A stretch of DNA of 64,000 nucleotides from Lysobacter luteus (GTDB lineage: Bacteria > Pseudomonadota > Gammaproteobacteria > Xanthomonadales > Xanthomonadaceae). A program made the translations under genes and the position numbers. The notes beneath the pieces were generated by a model. The model was not told the DNA's origin and ran no database searches. It saw nothing but the letters and a program-made list of their open reading frames with translations. The DNA lies in NCBI RefSeq assembly GCF_907164845.1, contig NZ_OU015430.1:858001-922000 (forward strand). The letters run 5' to 3'. Below, one piece after another: positions 8,069 to 19,308 of this stretch; the stretch's first letter is position 1, and every line of letters starts with the position of its first letter.

Positions 8069-9499
8069 TCAGGCCATGCGCACGCGGTCCTGTGAAGACG
8101 GGATGCTCATCGCCTCGCGGTACTTGGCCACCGTGCGCCGCGCCACCGGCACGCCGGTGGCTTTGAGGGTTTCGGCCAGGCGCGCGTCCGACAGCGGTTT
8201 GCGCGGGTTCTCCGCTTCGATCAGGCGCCGGATCATCATCTGGATAGCGGTGCTGGACGCTTCCCCGCCGCCGCCGGTGCCGATGCCGGAGGCGAAGAAC
8301 GCGCGCAACGGAATGGTGCCGCGCGGGGTGCGCGCGTACTTGCGTGCGATTGCGCGTGAAACCGTGGATTCATGCAGGCCGATGTCGGCGGCGACCTCGC
8401 GCAGCGTCAGTGGACGCAGCGCGCCCTCGCCAAACTCGAGGAAGCCGGCCTGTTGCCGCAGCAGGCAGCGGGTGACCTTGAGCAGGGTCTCGCCGCGGGC
8501 TTCCAGGCTCTTGAGCAGCCAGCGCGCCTCCTGCAGGTGGCCCTTGAGGTAGCTGGCATCGGCCGCGCTGGCGTGCTGGATCATCCCCTCGTAGCCACGG
8601 TGGATGCTGACGCGCGGCCGCATGCTGTCCGACAGCGCGACCCGCCAGATGCCGTGCTGGCGCCAGATCACGACATCCGGAGTGACGTAGGTATCGGTCG
8701 AGATGGCGCCCATCTGCGCGCCCGGGCGCGGATCGAGCGAGCGCAGCAGTTGCACCGCCGTCTCGACCTCCTCCAGCGGGAGTTTCATTTCGCTCGCGAT
8801 ACCGGTCGCGCCGATCTTCGGCAGCCGTTCCAGCGGGCCGTCGGCCAGCGTGCAGGCGAGCTCCCGGCCCGGGGTGTCCTCGTCGAGCGTGCGCAGCTGC
8901 AGGCGCAGGCATTCGCCCAGGTCGCGCGCACCGACCCCGGCGGGATCGAAGCGCTGGATCTGGCACAACGCGGTCTTGATCTCGTCGTCGCTGGCGTGCA
9001 GCTCTTCGCCCAGGGTGCTGGCGATGGAATCGAGCGACTCGCGCAGGTAGCCGTCGTCGTCGATCGACTCGATCAGCGCCACTGCAATCTGCCGGTCGCG
9101 CGGCGACAGCGGGCTCAGGTGCAACTGCCACAACAGGTGGTCGTGCAGGGTTTCCGATTCGGCCACCTGTTCGGCCTGCAGGCCATCGTCGTCGGGGTCG
9201 GCCGGGCCTGTGCGCTGGTACCACGTGTCGCCGTCGCTGCCGGTCCAGTCAGCCTCGGGCGGCGCGGGAGTGTCGAGCGAGGTGTCGTTTGCGTCCGCGG
9301 CACCATCACCGGCGGAGGCGGCCGTGTCACCGGCACTGATCGCCGATTCCGTCCAGTCCAGCAGCGGATTGGATTCCACCGCGGTGGCCAGTTCGGCTTC
9401 CAGCTCGGCGGCCGACAACTGCAACAGGCGGATGGCCTGCTGCAACTGCGGCGTCATGACGAGGTGTTGACCGAGGGAGGCTTGGAGGCGGGGCTTCAT
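8069..9499 (-). CDS. rpoN: RNA polymerase sigma-54 factor
   Basis: Sigma factor for enhancer-dependent (-24/-12) promoters; 476 aa. Region I starts MKPRLQASLGQHLVMTPQ with the Gln/Leu-rich activator-interacting helix. An acidic linker of about 70 residues follows (45-115). The core-binding domain is central, and the RpoN box ARRTVAKYRE is at about 453-462, near the C terminus. The ATG at 9499 matches the family N terminus; a TTG four codons upstream is the only alternative. It follows lptB with an 83-bp gap that could hold a promoter. Confidence 0.96.
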   Translation of the reverse strand: MKPRLQASLGQHLVMTPQLQQAIRLLQLSAAELEAELATAVESNPLLDWTESAISAGDTAASAGDGAADANDTSLDTPAPPEADWTGSDGDTWYQRTGPADPDDDGLQAEQVAESETLHDHLLWQLHLSPLSPRDRQIAVALIESIDDDGYLRESLDSIASTLGEELHASDDEIKTALCQIQRFDPAGVGARDLGECLRLQLRTLDEDTPGRELACTLADGPLERLPKIGATGIASEMKLPLEEVETAVQLLRSLDPRPGAQMGAISTDTYVTPDVVIWRQHGIWRVALSDSMRPRVSIHRGYEGMIQHASAADASYLKGHLQEARWLLKSLEARGETLLKVTRCLLRQQAGFLEFGEGALRPLTLREVAADIGLHESTVSRAIARKYARTPRGTIPLRAFFASGIGTGGGGEASSTAIQMMIRRLIEAENPRKPLSDARLAETLKATGVPVARRTVAKYREAMSIPSSQDRVRMA

Positions 9500-9582
9500 G
9501 ATGTGGGACAAACGCGAGCGGGGGTAGGCGACGGCCGCTGCGCTGCATCATGCCGGTGCACGCACCGGACTTGCCCTTGGGG

Positions 9583-10302
9583 CTACAGGCGGAAGGTTTC
9601 GCCCAGATAGACGCGACGTACGTCGGGGTTGGCCAGCAGTGCGTCCGGAGCCCCCTGCGCAAGCACGCTGCCCTCGTTGAGGATATACGCGCGGTCGCAG
9701 ATTCCCAAGGTTTCGCGGACGTTGTGGTCTGTGATCAGCACGCCGATGCCGCGGTTCTTGAGGTGGCTCACGATTCGCTGGATCTCGCCGACAGAAATCG
9801 GGTCGACGCCGGCAAACGGTTCGTCGAGCAGCATCAGGCGTGGTTTGCCGGCAAGCGCGCGGGCGATCTCGACCCGGCGGCGCTCGCCACCCGACAGGCT
9901 CGCGCCCTGCTGGTCGGCGACGTGGGTGACCTGCAGTTCGTCCATCAACGAAGCCAGTTCGCGCTCGCGCCCCGCCTTGTCGAGGTCGTCGCGCAGTTCC
10001 AGCACGGTCATGATGTTGTCGGCGACGCTGAGCTTGCGGAACACCGATGGTTCCTGCGGCAGGTAGCCGACGCCGTACTTGGAACGCACATACATCGGGT
10101 CGCCGGTGATGTCCTTGCCATCGAGCGTGATCTGGCCGGCATCGGCCGGGACCAGCCCGACGATCATGTAGAAGCATGTGGTCTTGCCGGCACCGTTGGG
10201 GCCAAGCAGGCCGACGACTTCGCCCGCGTCCAGGGTCAGCCCGAAATCACGGACCACCTCGCGCGAGCGGTAGGTCTTGCGCAGGCCCTGCGCGACCAGC
10301 AT
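9583..10302 (-). CDS. lptB: LPS export ABC transporter ATP-binding protein LptB
   Basis: ATPase of the LptB2FGC complex that extracts LPS from the inner membrane and drives it across the periplasm. It has 239 aa: Walker A GPNGAGKT at 34-41, Q-loop around Gln83 (YLPQEPSVF), signature LSGGE at 136-140, Walker B LMLLDEP at 156-162 and switch His193 (ITDHNV). Its ATG overlaps the lptA stop by one base. LptF and LptG are not in the window. Confidence 0.96.
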   Translation of the reverse strand: MLVAQGLRKTYRSREVVRDFGLTLDAGEVVGLLGPNGAGKTTCFYMIVGLVPADAGQITLDGKDITGDPMYVRSKYGVGYLPQEPSVFRKLSVADNIMTVLELRDDLDKAGRERELASLMDELQVTHVADQQGASLSGGERRRVEIARALAGKPRLMLLDEPFAGVDPISVGEIQRIVSHLKNRGIGVLITDHNVRETLGICDRAYILNEGSVLAQGAPDALLANPDVRRVYLGETFRL

Positions 10303-10871
10303 CAGCCACCCTCCGCCGGGTTCTCGGCGTCGGCAGCGTCGTCGGGCGGGGTCTCCGCGCCGGCGCCCGTCTTGGGCAGGATCCGCATCTTGACCCGGCC
10401 GTTGCCTTGGCCGCCGCTGGTGACCTGGCCGGTGGACATGTTGTAGACCACCCGCTCGCCCGCCAGCGAGCCGCGGGGCTGCTGGATATCGACGTTGCCG
10501 GTGAACACCACGGTTTCGTTGGAGACGTTGTAGTCGATGCGGCTGGCCACCGCGCTCATCGGCGTGCCGTCGTCCAGCTCCTGCCGGAGCCGTGCCGGGC
10601 TGCCGGTCAGCAGCACCCGCGAGATGTTGCCGCTGCGCGTGCTGATCTCGGCGCGCGCGGCTTCCGCGTGCAGGGTGCCCTGGTCGATGGTGACGCCACC
10701 CGACAGCACGGTCGGGGTGCTGTCGTCCAGCGTGCCCTGCTGCATGCCGGACTCGATCTCCATGGCCTTGGACCGGTCGGATTTGCGTGCGTCGACCACC
10801 GGGCTGGCCAGCACCGCGAGGGCGACCAGCAGCGACGTGAGGGTGACCCTCGGCGGGATGTTATGGGACAT
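10302..10871 (-). CDS. lptA: Periplasmic LPS transport protein LptA
   Basis: A 189-aa periplasmic bridge protein of the OstA/LptA fold. It has an N-terminal signal peptide (hydrophobic core [13 protein letters not shown], cleavage likely near residue 28-30). The beta-jellyroll body includes [20 protein letters not shown] and [20 protein letters not shown], typical OstA repeats. The Pro/Ala/Asp-rich C-terminal tail is likely flexible. The gene overlaps the lptC 3' end by 11 bases and the lptB start by one, so the lpt genes form one translational unit. Confidence 0.92.
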   Translation of the reverse strand: MSHNIPPRVTLTSLLVALAVLASPVVDARKSDRSKAMEIESGMQQGTLDDSTPTVLSGGVTIDQGTLHAEAARAEISTRSGNISRVLLTGSPARLRQELDDGTPMSAVASRIDYNVSNETVVFTGNVDIQQPRGSLAGERVVYNMSTGQVTSGGQGNGRVKMRILPKTGAGAETPPDDAADAENPAEGG

Positions 10872-11421
10872 AGCGGGAGGTGACCTCGGATTGGAGCGTG
10901 TACTGCTTGCTGGCCAGGCTCACTTCGAGACCGACGCCGCGGAGTATAGAGCCGGGCCTGTCAATGGAGACCGCCACGGGCGAGGCCACGCGGTCGGCTT
11001 CGGGGAATACGTTCAGCTGCTCGGTGCGCACCACCACCGGCGCGCCGGTGCTGCCATCGCTTTCGGCCTTGACCGCGTCGCGCAGCCGCAATTCGTCGCC
11101 GTTGGCACTTACCCAGCCGTGCTCGGCGGTAACCTGCCAGGCATCGCCCGAACCCTCGCGCGGCGGGATCAGGAACAGCGGGGTGACGATCTCCATGGTC
11201 TCGTCCGCGGGATCGCGCTCCAGCTTGGGCGCGCGCAGGGTGAACGACTCGTTGCCGTTCGCATCCAGCGCGACCATTTCGAAGTCGTGAAGCACGTAGT
11301 CGGAGCGGCCACCGGCGGCGACGGTCCGCTCGACCTGCTCCTCGCGGTCCGACCACAGCGCCCAGCCACTGGCCAGTGCAATGACCAGCAGGACGGCCGA
11401 CACGATCGTCCGCCAGCTCAT
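10861..11421 (-). CDS. lptC: LPS export protein LptC
   Basis: A 186-aa bitopic inner-membrane protein with one N-terminal membrane helix (about residues 7-24) and a periplasmic beta-jellyroll that receives LPS from LptB2FG and hands it to LptA. The family pattern of YVLHDFEMVALDANG followed by a tail of beta strands ending [11 protein letters not shown] is visible. It lies between kdsC (four-base ATGA overlap) and lptA, the canonical order. Confidence 0.9.
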   Translation of the reverse strand: MSWRTIVSAVLLVIALASGWALWSDREEQVERTVAAGGRSDYVLHDFEMVALDANGNESFTLRAPKLERDPADETMEIVTPLFLIPPREGSGDAWQVTAEHGWVSANGDELRLRDAVKAESDGSTGAPVVVRTEQLNVFPEADRVASPVAVSIDRPGSILRGVGLEVSLASKQYTLQSEVTSRYVP

Positions 11422-11999
11422 GCGGTGCCTTCCACGCGCATGCCCTCGACCCGCGTCACCTCGTCCAGCAGCGCCTCGACCCGGCCCTGCGCGGCCAGCA
11501 GCAGGTCACAGAACTCCCGCACCGCGCCAAGCCCGGCCGAAGCCGAGGTGCGCCAGCGCACGCGTTCACGCACCCAGGGATGCGCGCTGGCCGGCGCGGC
11601 CGACAGGCCCACCTGCAGCATCACGCGCAGGTCGGGCAAGTCGTCGCCCATGAAGGCCACTTCGTCCATAGAGATCCCCAGGCGCTCGGCGATCTCGCCG
11701 ACGCGCGCCAGCTTGTCCTTGACCGCCGTGTGCACTTCGGTGATGCCAAGTTCGGCAGCGCGCTGCTCGGCAATCGAGCTGGTGCGCGCGGTGATGAAGG
11801 CGACTTCGATGCCCGCCTGGCGCAGCAGCACCATGCCAAGCCCGTCATGCACGTGGAACGCCTTGAGCTCGCGCCCATCGGTGTCGAACAGCAGCCGGCC
11901 GTCGGTCAGCGTGCCGTCGACGTCGAAGCACGCCAGGCGCACGCGCGCCGCGCGCTCGCGGACCGGGGCGGGGTAGTCATTGTGATGGTCGTAGGGCAC
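11418..11999 (-). CDS. kdsC: 3-deoxy-D-manno-octulosonate 8-phosphate phosphatase KdsC
   Basis: HAD-superfamily phosphatase producing free KDO for the LPS inner core. HAD motif I is CFDVDGTLTDG (Asp nucleophile), with a motif II-like FITARTS and motif IV MGDDLPDL. A GTG at 11999 with an AGGA site upstream gives 193 aa, close to the family's 170-190. The frame remains open into kdsD, but those codons overlap kdsD and show no similarity. kdsD, kdsC and lptC are consecutive, linking KDO synthesis with LPS export. Confidence 0.92.
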   Translation of the reverse strand: MPYDHHNDYPAPVRERAARVRLACFDVDGTLTDGRLLFDTDGRELKAFHVHDGLGMVLLRQAGIEVAFITARTSSIAEQRAAELGITEVHTAVKDKLARVGEIAERLGISMDEVAFMGDDLPDLRVMLQVGLSAAPASAHPWVRERVRWRTSASAGLGAVREFCDLLLAAQGRVEALLDEVTRVEGMRVEGTA

Positions 12000-12051
12000 G
12001 GCGTCCTGGATCGCTTGTCTGTGTGGAGGCGTGGCGTTGCCGGGCCGCCCG

Positions 12052-13056
12052 TTAAACCACCCGTGCGCGCAACAGGTCGTGAATGTTGAGGGCACCGACC
12101 ACGCGCTGTGTGTCGTCGACCACCAGCAGGCCACTGATCTTGTGCGCTTCCATCAGCTGCGCGGCCTCTACGGCCAGCGCGTCCTGGCCGATCGTCCGCG
12201 GCGCACGGGTCATGACCTCGGCGATCCGGGTGGTACGCAGGTCGACGTGCTCGTCGTCCAGGCTCCGGCGCAGGTCGCCGTCCGTGTAGAGGCCGAGCAG
12301 GCGCCCGTCGTCGTCGACGATCGCGGTCATGCCCAGGCGCTTGTGGCTCATCTCGACCAGCGCTTCGCTGACCGTGGCGTCGGCACCCACGCGCGGCACG
12401 TCGTCGCCGCCATGCATGACATCGGCAATGTGCAGCAACAGCTTGCGGCCGAGCGCGCCGGCGGGGTGGGACCGCGCGAAGTCGTCGGCGGTGAACCCGC
12501 GCGCCTCCATCAGCGCCACCGCCAGTGCATCGCCCATCGCCAGCGAGGCGGTGGTGCTGGAGGTCGGGGCCAGGTCGATCGGGCAGGCTTCGGCCGGCAC
12601 GCTCACGTCCAGGTGGACATCGGCCGCACGCGCCAGGCTCGACGCCGGCCGGCCGGTCATCGTGATCAGCGGGTTGCCCTGGCGCTTCAGCACCGGCAGC
12701 AGCATCAGCACTTCGTCGCTCTCGCCCGAGTATGAAAGGGCGAGGACGACGTCGGCATCGGTGATCATGCCCAGGTCCCCGTGGCCGGCCTCGCCGGGGT
12801 GCACGTAGAACGCCGGGGTGCCGGTGGAGGCCATCGTGGCGGCGATCTTGCGGGCGACATGGCCGGACTTGCCCATGCCCGTGCAGACCACGCGGCCGCG
12901 CGCCGCCAGCATCAGCCGGCAAGCCTGGCTGAAGTCGCCGTCGAGTCGGTTGCCGACCGCGGCCAGTGCCTCGGCCTCGAGCTGGAACACGCGGCGACCG
13001 CTGGTAGCCAGGGCGGCCGAATCGTGGGTGGGGAGTGCCGTTTCGGGATGTGCCAT
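12052..13056 (-). CDS. kdsD: D-arabinose 5-phosphate isomerase KdsD
   Basis: Converts ribulose 5-phosphate to arabinose 5-phosphate, the first step to KDO. It has 334 aa. The SIS sugar-isomerase domain spans about 40-180, with GRVVCTGMGKSGHVARKIAA, the STGTPAFYVHPGEAGHGDLG segment and ALSYSGESDEV. Two CBS domains follow (about 210-334). It is the first gene of the long minus-strand run and is divergent from the BolA-like gene, so the 70-bp gap probably holds both promoters. Confidence 0.94.
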   Translation of the reverse strand: MAHPETALPTHDSAALATSGRRVFQLEAEALAAVGNRLDGDFSQACRLMLAARGRVVCTGMGKSGHVARKIAATMASTGTPAFYVHPGEAGHGDLGMITDADVVLALSYSGESDEVLMLLPVLKRQGNPLITMTGRPASSLARAADVHLDVSVPAEACPIDLAPTSSTTASLAMGDALAVALMEARGFTADDFARSHPAGALGRKLLLHIADVMHGGDDVPRVGADATVSEALVEMSHKRLGMTAIVDDDGRLLGLYTDGDLRRSLDDEHVDLRTTRIAEVMTRAPRTIGQDALAVEAAQLMEAHKISGLLVVDDTQRVVGALNIHDLLRARVV

Positions 13057-13086
13057 TTTCCGGGCAGGGGCTTTCCGCTAGGCTGA

Positions 13087-14640
<1,554 letters not shown>

Positions 14641-14662
14641 CGCCGCCGCGGACGTTGCCAAA

Positions 14663-14689
14663 AAAAGCCCCGCGTCATGCGGGGCTTTT
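14663..14689. terminator. Bidirectional Rho-independent terminator
   Basis: An 11-bp perfect inverted repeat, AAAAGCCCCGC, pairs with GCGGGGCTTTT around the loop GTCAT. T tracts occur on both strands, so it can end murA (plus) and the DUF3108 gene from the other side (minus). Confidence 0.93.
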
Positions 14690-14713
14690 CATTTGGCGTG
14701 CGGACAGGGCAGG

Positions 14714-15421
14714 TCAGTCGACCGACGTCACCTTCAGGTCGATCGCATCCTTGCCGTCCTTGCGCTGCAGGATCCGCGCGGGGACCGGCATGCCGTCGAC
14801 CACCCAGGCGATCGTCTGCTTGTCGCCATCGGTGTTGACCAGCTTGGTGGCCTGCTTCTTCTGCCCGCCGACGCTGATCTGCTCGGTGCCGGCGACCTTG
14901 TAGCTCATCTGCTTGATCCGGCCGTCGTCCACCATCCGGTACTTCAGCGGCTTGCCGGCTTCGACATCGCGGACCAGTGCCAGGTTGATCATCAGAGCGT
15001 CCATGTCGCCGGGCTGCAGCTTGATCGGCGCCGAGCGCTCCTCTTTCACGTCGCCGCTCCAGCGGGCCACGCCCTCGGCCCAGTCGTACTCGGCCTGCTT
15101 GTCGGACTTCTTGACCAGCACCTTGGACGAGTCGCTGCTGCTGATCGGACGCCACTTGCCACCGTGCTCTTCGAACACGGTCTTCTGGCTCAGCGATGCC
15201 AGCGAGTTGCTGATGTCCAGGCTGTAGCGCCAGCGGTTCGCGCCGGCGGGCGACAGGGTCATCCGGCCGTTCGCCTGCATGCCCATGTAGGTCGCCTGGT
15301 AGTCGGCGGTGAACGGCTCGATGGCGAACGCGGGGGCGCTCGCGGCGACCAGTACGGCCGATGCGGCGAGCCCGGTCAGCCAGCGACGCGGGCGGAACGT
15401 GTTGGTCGTGTTGATCGACAT
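14714..15421 (-). CDS. DUF3108 secreted protein (second of tandem pair)
   Basis: A 235-aa exported protein of the DUF3108 family. An N-terminal signal peptide (ALA-type end at about residue 33: ASAPAFA-IEPFTADY) is followed by a domain starting TADYQATYMGMQANGRMTL and ending DGMPVPARILQRKDGKDAIDL. Function is unknown; the family is periplasmic or outer-membrane associated. It starts immediately after the stop codon of its upstream paralog and shares its domain layout: a strand-rich core, the GDMDALMINLALVRD segment, then VPxRILQR. The pair looks like a tandem duplication. Confidence 0.85.
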   Translation of the reverse strand: MSINTTNTFRPRRWLTGLAASAVLVAASAPAFAIEPFTADYQATYMGMQANGRMTLSPAGANRWRYSLDISNSLASLSQKTVFEEHGGKWRPISSSDSSKVLVKKSDKQAEYDWAEGVARWSGDVKEERSAPIKLQPGDMDALMINLALVRDVEAGKPLKYRMVDDGRIKQMSYKVAGTEQISVGGQKKQATKLVNTDGDKQTIAWVVDGMPVPARILQRKDGKDAIDLKVTSVD

Positions 15422-16189
15422 CTATTCGACTCCCTTGTATTCGACCAGGCGCAGGTCATAGGTGTCCTCGCCATCTTCTCGCTGGAGGATGCGGATCGGG
15501 GTGGGCACGTTCTTGGCCACCCAGATGACGGTCTCCTCGTTTGCATCCTTCGCCCGGGTGGCTTTCAGCGCCTTGTAGCCCAGGCCCCCGACACTCAGGC
15601 TGTCGGGCTGGTCGGCGACGACGTACACGTGTTCGCGCGTGCGGCCGTCATCGACGAAACGGTAGTTCAACGTCTTGCCCGGCTCCGCATCGCGGATCAC
15701 TGCGAGGTTGATCAGCAGGCCGGTCATGTCGCCATCCTGCAGGGCGATCGGGCCGCGGCGATGTTCCTTGACTTCGCCACTCCAGGTCGCGCTACGGGAC
15801 GACCAATCGTAGACACCGATGGTTTGCTTGCGGGTGAACACGGTCTTGTTGACCGTCGCCTGGCTCAGCGGGCGGTAAGTTTCGCCGGATTCGTAGAACA
15901 CGGTGCTCTGCTCGGCATTGATTCCCGCCAGGCCGATCAGGCCGCGGGTGCCACGCATCACCAGGTCGACGCGCCAGCGCGGTGGCTGCTGCCGCACCAG
16001 TTGCATGGTGGCCTCGCCCAGCGGCTTGCCGCCGCGATAGACCAGGTAGCTGGCCACGAACGGTTCCAGCTCCGGTGCGGGGGTTTCAAGGATGGCGCCG
16101 GTGTCGGGCACCGCGACCGGCTGCGCCTGTTGCGCGGTGGTCGCGAACGGTGCCAGGACGAGGGCGAGGGCAAGCAGGCGGTTGCGCAT
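15422..16189 (-). CDS. DUF3108 secreted protein (first of tandem pair)
   Basis: A 255-aa exported DUF3108 protein. The signal peptide is LLALALVLAPFATTAQQ. A proline-rich spacer (to about residue 42) leads into FVASYLVYRGGKPLGEATMQ and the paralog-shared block GDMTGLLINLAVIRDAEPGK and VPTPIRILQREDGEDTYDL. It follows purN with only three bases between them, so it is cotranscribed with purM-purN although no purine role is evident. In this sequence the stop is adjacent to the next DUF3108 start, which implies coupled translation. Function unknown. Confidence 0.85.
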   Translation of the reverse strand: MRNRLLALALVLAPFATTAQQAQPVAVPDTGAILETPAPELEPFVASYLVYRGGKPLGEATMQLVRQQPPRWRVDLVMRGTRGLIGLAGINAEQSTVFYESGETYRPLSQATVNKTVFTRKQTIGVYDWSSRSATWSGEVKEHRRGPIALQDGDMTGLLINLAVIRDAEPGKTLNYRFVDDGRTREHVYVVADQPDSLSVGGLGYKALKATRAKDANEETVIWVAKNVPTPIRILQREDGEDTYDLRLVEYKGVE

Positions 16190-16192
16190 GTG

Positions 16193-16888
16193 TCAGTAGG
16201 CCGATGGGTTGATGGGGTCGATCTGGAACGTGTCGTCGTCGAGCAGTTGCAGCGGTTGGTCGAGCGGCTGGCCATCCAGGCGCACCTGCATGTCGCTTCC
16301 CGTCGACAGCCGCCGCTGGGCGAGCAGTCGCAGGGTCGCCACCAGCAGTGGGTGCTCCCGGGCCAGCACGCGGCCGGCAAGCCCGGCGGCGTCGTCGCCG
16401 CGCAGTACCGGCACCCGGGCCTGCGCGATCACCGGGCCGCCGTCCAGTTCTGGCGACACGAAATGGACGCTGGCCCCGTGCTCTTCCACCCCGGCGTCGA
16501 GCGCCTGCTGATGGGTGTGCAGACCCTTGAACGCCGGCAGCAGGGATGGATGGATGTTGACGATCCGGCCCAGCCGCGCGGTCACCGCGAACTCGCTGAC
16601 CAGGCGCATGTATCCCGCACAGACGATGAGATCGGGATGAACGGCGTCGACCTGACTGAACAGGTGTTCATCGAATGCCAGCCGGGTCGCGAAGTCGCGT
16701 GGCCGGACCGCCAGCGCGGGGATACCGGCATCCCGGGCGCGATCCAGCGCCGGCGCCTTTGGCCGGTCGGAAAACACGCCGACCAGGCGTGCAGGCACCC
16801 GCCCCGCGGCGATCGCGTCGATGACGGCCTGCAGGTTGCTGCCGGTGCCGGAGGCCAGCACCGCGATGCGGAATGGCGCGCTGTCCAT
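16193..16888 (-). CDS. purN: Phosphoribosylglycinamide formyltransferase PurN
   Basis: Folate-dependent GAR transformylase, third step of purine synthesis. It has 231 aa from the ATG at 16888. It begins with the substrate-binding IAVLASGTGSNLQAVIDA, and the catalytic region IVNIHPSLLPAFKGLHTHQQAL plus ELDGGPVIAQ contains the Asn, His and Asp of the active site. The last about 30 residues extend beyond the E. coli protein but are common in relatives. The frame is open further upstream inside purM, without similarity. It lies 25 bp after purM. Confidence 0.93.
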   Translation of the reverse strand: MDSAPFRIAVLASGTGSNLQAVIDAIAAGRVPARLVGVFSDRPKAPALDRARDAGIPALAVRPRDFATRLAFDEHLFSQVDAVHPDLIVCAGYMRLVSEFAVTARLGRIVNIHPSLLPAFKGLHTHQQALDAGVEEHGASVHFVSPELDGGPVIAQARVPVLRGDDAAGLAGRVLAREHPLLVATLRLLAQRRLSTGSDMQVRLDGQPLDQPLQLLDDDTFQIDPINPSAY

Positions 16889-16913
16889 GGCGTCGGCCAG
16901 GCCTATGGGCGGG

Positions 16914-17939
16914 TCAGGCGATCCGTACGCGCTCGCCACCACCGGCGGCCACCACCGTGCCGATGCGGCGGTTGGGCAGGTCCATGCGGTCGAGCTCGGC
17001 CTCGATGGCGGCCGCGCCGGCGGGCGGGACCACCAGCACGAACCCGATGCCGCAGTTGAAGGTGCGCCACATCTCGGCGTCCTCCACCGCACCCTCTCGC
17101 TGCAGCCACTCGAACACCGGCGGCAGCACGATGGCCGCGGCGTCGATATCCAGACCCAGGCCGTCGGGCACCACCCGGATGATGTTCTCGGACAGGCCGC
17201 CACCAGTGATGTGCGCCATCGCGTGGACCGAGCCGCCGTGCTCGCCGCGCAGGAGTTCCAGCACCGGCTTCACGTACAGGCGAGTGGGGGCCATCAGCGC
17301 GTCCAGCAGGGGCACGCCGCCGACCTCGACGTCGGTGGGGCGTCCGGCGCGCTCGTAGATCCGACGGATCAGCGAGTATCCATTGGAGTGCGGGCCGGAA
17401 GAGGCGATGCCGATCAGGACGTCGCCGGCCTCGACCCGCGCGCCGTCGCGCAGCTGGGACTTCTCGACCGCGCCGACCGTAAAACCGGCCAGGTCGTACT
17501 CGCCGGGGCCGTACATGTCCGGCATTTCGGCGGTTTCGCCACCGATGAGGGCGCAACCGGCTTCCTCGCAGCCGCGGGCGATGCCGCCGACCACCGCCAC
17601 CGTGGTCTCGATGTCGAGCTTGCCGGTGGCGAAGTAATCCAGGAAGAACAGCGGCTCGGCGCCCTGCACCAGCACGTCGTTGACACACATGCCGACCAGG
17701 TCGATGCCGATGGTGTCGTGGCGGCCCAGCTGCTGGGCCAGCTTGAGCTTGGTGCCGACGCCGTCGGTACCCGAGACCAGGACGGGCTCGCGGTACTTGC
17801 CGGACAGGTCGAACAACGCGCCGAATCCACCCAGGCCACCCATGACCTCGGGACGGAAACTGCGCTTCACCAGCGGCTTGATCCGCTCCACCAGCTCGTT
17901 GCCGGCGTCGATGTCGACCCCCGCGTCGCGGTAGGTCAT
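16914..17939 (-). CDS. purM: Phosphoribosylformylglycinamidine cyclo-ligase PurM
   Basis: AIR synthetase, fifth step of purine synthesis. It has 341 aa from the ATG at 17939. Motifs are [28 protein letters not shown] (binding loop) and the C-terminal [14 protein letters not shown]. The start [13 protein letters not shown] matches the family; the long open frame upstream is not similar. It is divergent from the DUF2066 gene across 226 bp, where I see no clear operator sequence. Confidence 0.95.
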   Translation of the reverse strand: MTYRDAGVDIDAGNELVERIKPLVKRSFRPEVMGGLGGFGALFDLSGKYREPVLVSGTDGVGTKLKLAQQLGRHDTIGIDLVGMCVNDVLVQGAEPLFFLDYFATGKLDIETTVAVVGGIARGCEEAGCALIGGETAEMPDMYGPGEYDLAGFTVGAVEKSQLRDGARVEAGDVLIGIASSGPHSNGYSLIRRIYERAGRPTDVEVGGVPLLDALMAPTRLYVKPVLELLRGEHGGSVHAMAHITGGGLSENIIRVVPDGLGLDIDAAAIVLPPVFEWLQREGAVEDAEMWRTFNCGIGFVLVVPPAGAAAIEAELDRMDLPNRRIGTVVAAGGGERVRIA

Positions 17940-18165
17940 GGGCGTCGGGCGGGGCGGGTTGGGAGCGGTCACGGCGGGCTCGATGGCACAGGGAGGCGCA
18001 ATTCTACCAGCGCGCCTGCAAAGCACGCCCGCCAAGTGCGCCGGTGGAGCGCGCGTGTGGAGCGGCCCGTGGCGGCGCGTGCGTGCGGCGCCGTCACGGG
18101 CCTTCAATGGACGTGCCGGCGCCCGTGCGGCACCATTTCGGGATTCCCCCAGCGGCAGGACAACG

Positions 18166-19308
18166 ATGGTGCGCACAACAGGCGTGGCAATCGACGCGGC
18201 AGCCCACCCGGACACCCGGCGACCGATGCGACGCGGGTTCGCGCGTGCGGCCGGCGCCTGGGCGCTGGGCATGGCCCTGCTGCTGGCCACGTTCACCGCC
18301 GGAGCGCAGCGGGTAGAGGGCGATCGTGCCGCGGCGCAGGGCGTGTACTCGGCCGAGGTCGAAGTCAACGGGCAGGGCGCCGGCGAGCGCAATGCCGCGT
18401 TCGCGCGCGCGCTGGCGCAGGTCCTGGGCAAGTTGTCGGGTGACCGCGGGACCGCCTCCCGGCCCGGCGTCGGGCAGGAGCTGCGACAGGCCGAGCGCTA
18501 CGTCAGCGGGTACGACTACCGGCAGGACGAGGGCGTGTCGGCGAGCGGCGCGCCGAGTTTCAAGACCACCCTGGTGGTGCGCTTCGACCGTGAACAGATC
18601 GATTCGTTGGCTGCGGCGCTGGGCCTGCCCGTCTGGCCGCAGCCGCGGCCCAAGCCGGTGCTGTGGCTGGCGATCGATGACGGCAGCGGACCGAAGCTGG
18701 TCGGCCTGCCGAAAGCGGCCGCCGCCCGCACCACGCTGCAGCGCGCCGAACAGCGCGGTTTCCGCCTCGGCCTGCCCAACGGCAGCGCCGCCGAGCAGGC
18801 GCTGGTGGGCGCGATCTGGCGGGGCGACACCGCCGCCGTGGCGCGCGCTTCACGCCGCTACAGCCCGCCGATGCAGTTGATCGGCAAGCTCTACCGCCAC
18901 GACGGCGGATGGAAGGCCGACTGGACCTTCGTCGACGATGGCCGCGTGCTGTCGCGCTGGTCCGAAGAGGGCGGTAATGCGCTGAAGGTGATGGCCACCG
19001 GTGCCGACGGCGCCGCCGACGCCCTGATGAAGCGTTACGCCAAGGCGCCGGAAACCGGCCCGGCCGGTACCTACCGGATCGCCTTTACCGGCCTCGATAG
19101 CGCTGACGATTACGTGCGGCTGTCGGGTTACCTGCAGCGGCTGGCGGTGGTCCGTGGTCTGACGCCGCTGACCGCATCGCCCGACTCGGTCGCCTTCGAC
19201 GTCGAGTTGATCTCGGGCGTGTCCGGGTTCAACCGCCTGATCGACGGCGGCGACGTGCTGGTGGATGCCTCGGTCGAGGGCGGGGAGCCGGTGTACCGGC
19301 TGCGCTGA
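18166..19308 (+). CDS. DUF2066 domain-containing secreted protein
   Basis: A 380-aa exported protein. From the ATG at 18166 (AGGA site 5 bases upstream) a signal peptide with the core [17 protein letters not shown] leads to the mature start QRVEG. The DUF2066 region includes [21 protein letters not shown] and a [11 protein letters not shown] motif. The family is uncharacterised and commonly precedes a PerM-type permease and hda, as here. The stop overlaps the next gene's ATG by one base. An alternative start at an in-frame ATG 20 codons later ([10 protein letters not shown]) would also leave a complete signal peptide. Confidence 0.85.
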   Translation: MVRTTGVAIDAAAHPDTRRPMRRGFARAAGAWALGMALLLATFTAGAQRVEGDRAAAQGVYSAEVEVNGQGAGERNAAFARALAQVLGKLSGDRGTASRPGVGQELRQAERYVSGYDYRQDEGVSASGAPSFKTTLVVRFDREQIDSLAAALGLPVWPQPRPKPVLWLAIDDGSGPKLVGLPKAAAARTTLQRAEQRGFRLGLPNGSAAEQALVGAIWRGDTAAVARASRRYSPPMQLIGKLYRHDGGWKADWTFVDDGRVLSRWSEEGGNALKVMATGADGAADALMKRYAKAPETGPAGTYRIAFTGLDSADDYVRLSGYLQRLAVVRGLTPLTASPDSVAFDVELISGVSGFNRLIDGGDVLVDASVEGGEPVYRLR

